The position numbers and the translations under genes are program-made. From UBA9647 sp035506075 (lineage in GTDB: Bacteria > Bacteroidota > Ignavibacteria > UBA10030): DNA of 8,797 nt. Where the stretch lies: contig DATJQB010000500.1 of assembly GCA_035506075.1 (NCBI GenBank), positions 1-8,797 of the forward strand, written 5' to 3'. Below the pieces are notes generated by a model. The model worked only from the letters and a program-made list of their open reading frames with translations, was not told the origin of the DNA and ran no database searches. Below, piece after piece: positions 7,701-8,797 of this stretch; within the stretch, counting starts at the first letter, position 1, and each line of letters starts with the position of its first letter.

Positions 7701-8370
7701 TCCGGTTCTGTTGCGAACAACCAAACCGTTGTACGGACTTGCGTTTACCCTGAAGTACGGGGCCGGGAGTGATGCGGTTCACTTCGTCTCTGCGGAGACC
7801 GGAGGCTCCGTTCTCACCGATCCGTTGATTCTTTCCAATGGCCTCGACAAGGAGGGGGCGGCCCAGGTTGGCATTACCCAGACGCACGGATCGGGTTTCA
7901 GCGGGTCCGGTCAGGTCATGACGATTTCGCTCGACGTCGCTGACCGCTCGACAGGCTCCTTCTCCCTTGATATCGTGGAGGTGAAGGCGAACGACGCTGC
8001 AGGAAATCCTCTGGTGATTTCAGGTGGATCGTACAAAGGAGTCATGACCTCGGCTCCGACCGAGTCGCAGGTTCCCACGCAGTATCGTTTGTCGCAGAAT
8101 TATCCGAATCCGTTCAACCCGAGCACAACGATATCATACAGTGTACCTGAAGAAGCGCGAGTGCGGCTCGCAATCTTCGATCTGCTCGGCCGGGAAGTGA
8201 AATCGCTTGCCGACGCCATGAGATCGCCCGGCACCTATAGTGTCGTTTGGGATGGAAAGAACTCGGAAGGTCGGACAGTGGAGAGCGGTGTATACTTCTA
8301 TCGAATGACAGCAACCTCGGTGTCCGGAAAGAGCACGACGGACACCCAGCGTATGATCCTCATGAAGTGA
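4780..8370 (+). CDS. T9SS-exported multidomain surface protein: VWA, cohesin-like, dockerin-like, cohesin-like
   Basis: This 1196-residue protein is numbered from the ATG at 4780. Domains in order: signal peptide 1-25 (cleavage after AFA); an unnamed beta-rich module about 47-299 with the motif YTIKNNDTKSHGVGALLMFDT; an Ig/CARDB-like module about 312-417 (VQNTGTATANNVTATLSLP); a strand pair with TTSNFAVKEDGVSQ, typical of the lead-in to VWFA-related domains; a VWA domain about 486-662 with a complete MIDAS (D494-K-S496-G-S498, T559, D586); a cohesin-like beta-sandwich about 707-845; a dockerin-like pair of calcium loops, D858-x-D-x-x-G...D869 and D911-x-D-x-x-G...D922, each followed by an L-P-[LI]-G-x-x-Y-G helix; a second cohesin-like module about 970-1089; and a T9SS type A sorting domain about 1100-1196 (NYPNPFNPSTTI). 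Likely a calcium-dependent adhesin or scaffold on the cell surface, exported by Sec then T9SS. The function is inferred from domains; no partner is known. Confidence 0.87.
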   Translation: MNYRQTVLLFVCLLLAVAIPSSAFAQGVSSMPPRPGGIEKQKGAGFIGTTSNAGNKYVRVFMGTTDGRFTIGTADGRRLLYGFPSEGSTSWTTIRVDSTYYNTRNTTTTGYVYGATGFGAGTASIDPSDSSLVMKWSLPNSIDVTQRLTPVIGDSSGAIWIQYTIKNNDTKSHGVGALLMFDTQVNTNDAALLQTSTTGVVQRDTVFVAPGIPSYWQAFEGTPAAPGLVSRATLTGPGVVTPDKLAIGSWGYFSGVLWDYTRTGSGYGDSAVLMQWALRTLASGASVTIATMYGTGSVSVSQGILSMNLAGPSSLSVVGTALSPNPFDIILNVQNTGTATANNVTATLSLPSGLTLASGTATKTVSPSSLAQNASGVVTWSVQAANASKAAGDTLQYTVATTATGLQTYSLSRKVFIPYIQTGSTMNLIYNQIDASAFPVIKSYVSANTLAGVSITGLTTSNFAVKEDGVSQTPITVTPVGTGGSSISVMLTIDKSGSMAGQPLTDARTAATTFTSLLQTGDKAGVISFDDVITVVQGFTSDKTVLANAINSIVSGNSTAIYDALYESVNQTRLQSGRKAIILMTDGIDNASTHALSAAIAYANQYSIPVFTIGLGITSGSSGESVLQQIATQTGGAYYAAPTSADLSRIYQSISQQLANQYLITYTTSNSARNGTVRTVNITVNYNSLTDNKSKQYTAPNTATVASIAPTGSTTATIGVPFYIDVKVGDPTAVSDLYSLVFKLSASSAYCSYVNGSAIAGTYLGSGPVIAFQMVDAQTVSGGITKAATPGVSGSGVVARAQFLVPTTITSSFVVTFSLYDVSGTNSSGGPIQFSPTTFSVTVSPGTSGGNAQVWPGDCDNNGVTNASDILPLGIYYGQSRPGANSPGNQWSAYTRAYWVAEPPGKLVYADADGSGTIDAADLLPIGLNYGKTHTVTTNSIEQPSVAAAGDRQVDGSLQLGAITRGTSPMRVLVPVLLRTTKPLYGLAFTLKYGAGSDAVHFVSAETGGSVLTDPLILSNGLDKEGAAQVGITQTHGSGFSGSGQVMTISLDVADRSTGSFSLDIVEVKANDAAGNPLVISGGSYKGVMTSAPTESQVPTQYRLSQNYPNPFNPSTTISYSVPEEARVRLAIFDLLGREVKSLADAMRSPGTYSVVWDGKNSEGRTVESGVYFYRMTATSVSGKSTTDTQRMILMK

Positions 8371-8380
8371 TTCGGCGCTG

Positions 8381-8463
8381 CCTGGAGCCAGGTCTGCGGT
8401 CTCCGGGCCAGGGCGCATCTCACGGTCAAAAGATCCGGGGCGGGCCAGAAACGCCGACCCGCC
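8381..8463. repeat. Weak inverted repeats between the VWA gene and the next gene
   Basis: Two modest dyads lie in the 124-bp gap: CCTGG/CCAGG at 8381-8392 (a usable stem of only four pairs), and GGCGGG (8439-8444) with CCCGCC (8458-8463) around a 13-nt loop. No T-tract follows either. They may contribute to termination of the VWA transcript, but GC-rich sequence gives such stems readily, so the two genes could still be cotranscribed. Confidence 0.3.
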
Positions 8464-8481
8464 GTTGCTGTCGAAATACAT

Positions 8482-8486
8482 AGGAG
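8482..8486 (+). promoter_or_regulatory. Ribosome binding site of the right-edge secreted protein
   Basis: AGGAG lies 8 nt before the ATG at 8495, which begins a frame with a clear signal peptide and no stop before the window edge. Confidence 0.65.
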
Positions 8487-8494
8487 TGTATCTC

Positions 8495-8797
8495 ATGATA
8501 ACCAAAACGAACAGAACACGCTATCTCGCGAGAGTCGGCTTGTGGATGTTCCGGATAGTTGCATTGGGCGTGATGCTGGCATGGCTGCCGTCGGCATACG
8601 TTCTTGCACAGACGTCCGGGATGATCCCGGCTTCGCGCGAACACTCGCCCAGCGTTCTACCGGGGGAGGGTTCGATGACACACGCGCAGTACAGCATTTC
8701 GAGCACGTTCGATGCGAACAGTGATGGATGGATTGTTGAAGGGTACGCAGGAGGTCCGGTGTACGTCAGCTCCGGGGGAAACCCGGGGGGATTCATC
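8495..8797 (+). CDS. Secreted protein with laminin-B-like N-terminal module (3' partial)
   Basis: The first 101 codons of a gene are open to the window edge without a stop. The N-terminus has basic residues (MITKTNRTRYLAR), a hydrophobic segment about residues 14-30, and a cleavage-like end at VLA-Q (residues 36-39), so the product is probably exported. After a low-complexity linker the mature part reads STFDANSDGWIVEG (70-83) and SSGGNPGGFI (92-101). This FD...DGW...GGNPGG[FY]I pattern is the usual opening of laminin-B (domain IV)-like carbohydrate- or matrix-binding modules in secreted bacterial proteins. The rest, including any enzymatic domain or T9SS tag, lies outside the window, so the function is unknown. 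It follows the VWA surface protein by 124 bp on the same strand. The signal peptide, the ribosome binding site and this motif together make it more credible than the overlapping short frames. Confidence 0.72.
   Translation, partial: MITKTNRTRYLARVGLWMFRIVALGVMLAWLPSAYVLAQTSGMIPASREHSPSVLPGEGSMTHAQYSISSTFDANSDGWIVEGYAGGPVYVSSGGNPGGFI

Noticed and set aside
1..8797. A defence, mobile or CRISPR-like system
   Set aside because: All four genes are exported or surface-type proteins with recognisable domains. There are no repeats with spacers, recombinases, nucleases or toxin-antitoxin pairs in the window.

Overview
The window reads as a chromosomal fragment (roughly 55% GC by eye) from an FCB-group bacterium, most likely of the Ignavibacteria/Bacteroidota-Chlorobi type. 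The best evidence is the C-terminal secretion tag of the third gene, with its NYPNPFNPSTTI motif followed by a small beta-sandwich ending in GVYFYRM...MILMK. This is the classic type IX secretion (T9SS) type A sorting domain of that group. The same protein carries a dockerin-like pair of calcium loops with a spacing I associate with these lineages. All four genes lie on the + strand and all are, or appear to be, exported proteins. I see no tRNA, rRNA, CRISPR array, transposase or phage gene.

Layout: (1) nt 2-1522, the C-terminal part of a GH51-type alpha-L-arabinofuranosidase with an inserted concanavalin-like (LamG/DUF1080-like) module, cut by the left edge. (2) nt 1587-3971, a secreted Asp-box/BNR (sortilin/VPS10-like) beta-propeller protein, 64 bp downstream and probably cotranscribed, followed at once by a strong hairpin terminator (3979-4017). 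(3) An 808-bp region without a convincing gene (3972-4779), containing a compact cluster of perfect or near-perfect inverted repeats (4328-4444). (4) nt 4780-8370, a 1196-residue multidomain surface protein: signal peptide, unnamed beta-rich module, Ig/CARDB-like module, VWA domain with an intact MIDAS, cohesin-like module, dockerin-like calcium repeats, second cohesin-like module and T9SS tag. (5) nt 8495-8797, the start of another secreted protein with a laminin-B-like opening, cut by the right edge.

Taken together this looks like an outward-facing region: hemicellulose side-chain hydrolysis (arabinose release), a propeller protein of unknown substrate, and large cell-surface adhesion or scaffold-like proteins. 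There is no evidence for a defence system or mobile element. The least explained parts are the hairpin cluster upstream of the VWA gene, with two dyads sharing the same 8-7-8 geometry, and the cohesin-dockerin-cohesin order within one T9SS-exported VWA protein.
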